Of a DNA stretch of 64,000 bases, positions 63,720-64,000 are shown one piece after another; position 1 is the first letter of the stretch; every line of letters begins with the position of its first letter. The stretch comes from Clostridium_AD sp050717545 (lineage in GTDB: Bacteria > Bacillota > Clostridia > Clostridiales > Clostridiaceae). Location of the stretch: assembly GCF_050717545.1 (NCBI RefSeq), contig NZ_JBOITN010000041.1, forward strand, positions 33,934 through 97,933, given 5' to 3'. The notes below the pieces were generated by a model, which saw only the letters and a list, made by a program, of their open reading frames with translations, had not been told where the DNA came from and did no database searches. Position numbers and translations under genes: made by a program.

Positions 63720-64000
63720 TTATCCTAATATTTGTTTTAAATCCTCTTCTGGTGTGCTTATTGGTTTAATATCAAAATTGTCAACTAAGAATTGTAATAC
63801 ATTTGGACTTAGGAAAGCTGGCAAAGTTGGTCCTAAGTAAATTCCTTTTACACCAAGTGAAAGTAATGCCAACAAATCTGCAACAGCCTTTTGTTCGTAC
63901 CAAGTTAAAACTATTGCAAGTGGTAGATCATTAATACCACATTTAAATGCATCAGCAAGCGCTAAAGCTATTTTAACAGCCGAATATGCATCGTTACATT
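63720..64000 (-). CDS. hcp: Hybrid cluster protein (hydroxylamine reductase), C-terminal part
   Basis: The last 92 residues are seen, starting CNDAYSAVKIALALADAFKC, then LTWYEQKAVADLLALLSLG and LGPTLPAFLSPNVL. The first Cys and the Glu of WYEQ correspond to ligands of the hybrid 4Fe-2O-2S cluster, with the spacing expected for Hcp. Hcp reduces nitric oxide or hydroxylamine and belongs to nitrosative-stress defence. The gene extends beyond the window. Confidence 0.9.
   Translation of the reverse strand, partial: CNDAYSAVKIALALADAFKCGINDLPLAIVLTWYEQKAVADLLALLSLGVKGIYLGPTLPAFLSPNVLQFLVDNFDIKPISTPEEDLKQILG

Overview
The window is low-GC DNA with a typical clostridial gene set: an NADH-linked trimeric [FeFe]-hydrogenase, a Gram-positive type IV pilus operon, DUF445 and GerMN proteins, a PTS trehalose system, an OpuC-type osmolyte importer, and GGAGG-type ribosome binding sites. 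It most likely comes from Clostridium sensu stricto; the species cannot be named from sequence alone. Most genes lie on the minus strand. No tRNA, rRNA, CRISPR array, transposase or phage gene was seen.

Layout. 1-4 kb: the end of an LplB-type sugar ABC permease with a YesM/YesN two-component system. 4-6 kb: a YtrA-type GntR/ABC cassette with promoter and operator. 6-12 kb: a copper module, csoR-copA-copZ on the minus strand, beside a plus-strand OmpR-type two-component system whose sensor has a methionine-rich outer loop. 12-14.5 kb: two adjacent DUF445 membrane proteins. 14.7-18.3 kb: a 27-codon mini-gene, then a GH13_18 (sucrose) phosphorylase with a uridine-kinase-like kinase under a LacI regulator. 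18.5-20.5 kb: an EamA exporter, a 46-residue metal-ribbon peptide and a DUF5658 membrane protein within direct repeats. 20.5-35 kb: a type IV pilus operon, pilB-pilC-pilA-pilM-pilN-pilO-three pilin-like proteins, ending in a 1325-residue secreted protein with two von Willebrand A domains. A decayed copy of the PilB N-terminus lies just upstream of pilB.

35-42 kb: a coiled-coil protein, an aldehyde dehydrogenase, an ABC-2 exporter, a MATE exporter and a second metal-ribbon peptide. 42-44 kb: an AT-rich gap with a 190-bp imperfect inverted repeat, then a GerMN lipoprotein. 44-48.2 kb: the trehalose genes treR, treP and treC with operators. 48.3-50.2 kb: a second GntR/ABC cassette built like the first. 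50.8-52 kb: a lone plus-strand phosphotransferase-fold kinase. 52-56.2 kb: hydC-hydB-hydA with a candidate Rex site. 56.3-59.6 kb: an OpuC-type importer. 59.7-63.5 kb: galK-galT-lacI. The window ends inside a hybrid cluster protein gene.

The main themes are sugar use (trehalose, galactose, a phosphorylase substrate, and the unknown LplB substrate), redox balance and hydrogen metabolism, metal and osmotic stress, export, and surface pili. The observations most worth following are the double-vWA pilus protein, the methionine-rich sensor beside the copper operon, a family of short dispersed hairpins with compensatory stem changes, the long inverted repeat, the lone kinase, the paired metal-ribbon peptides and the PilB remnant.
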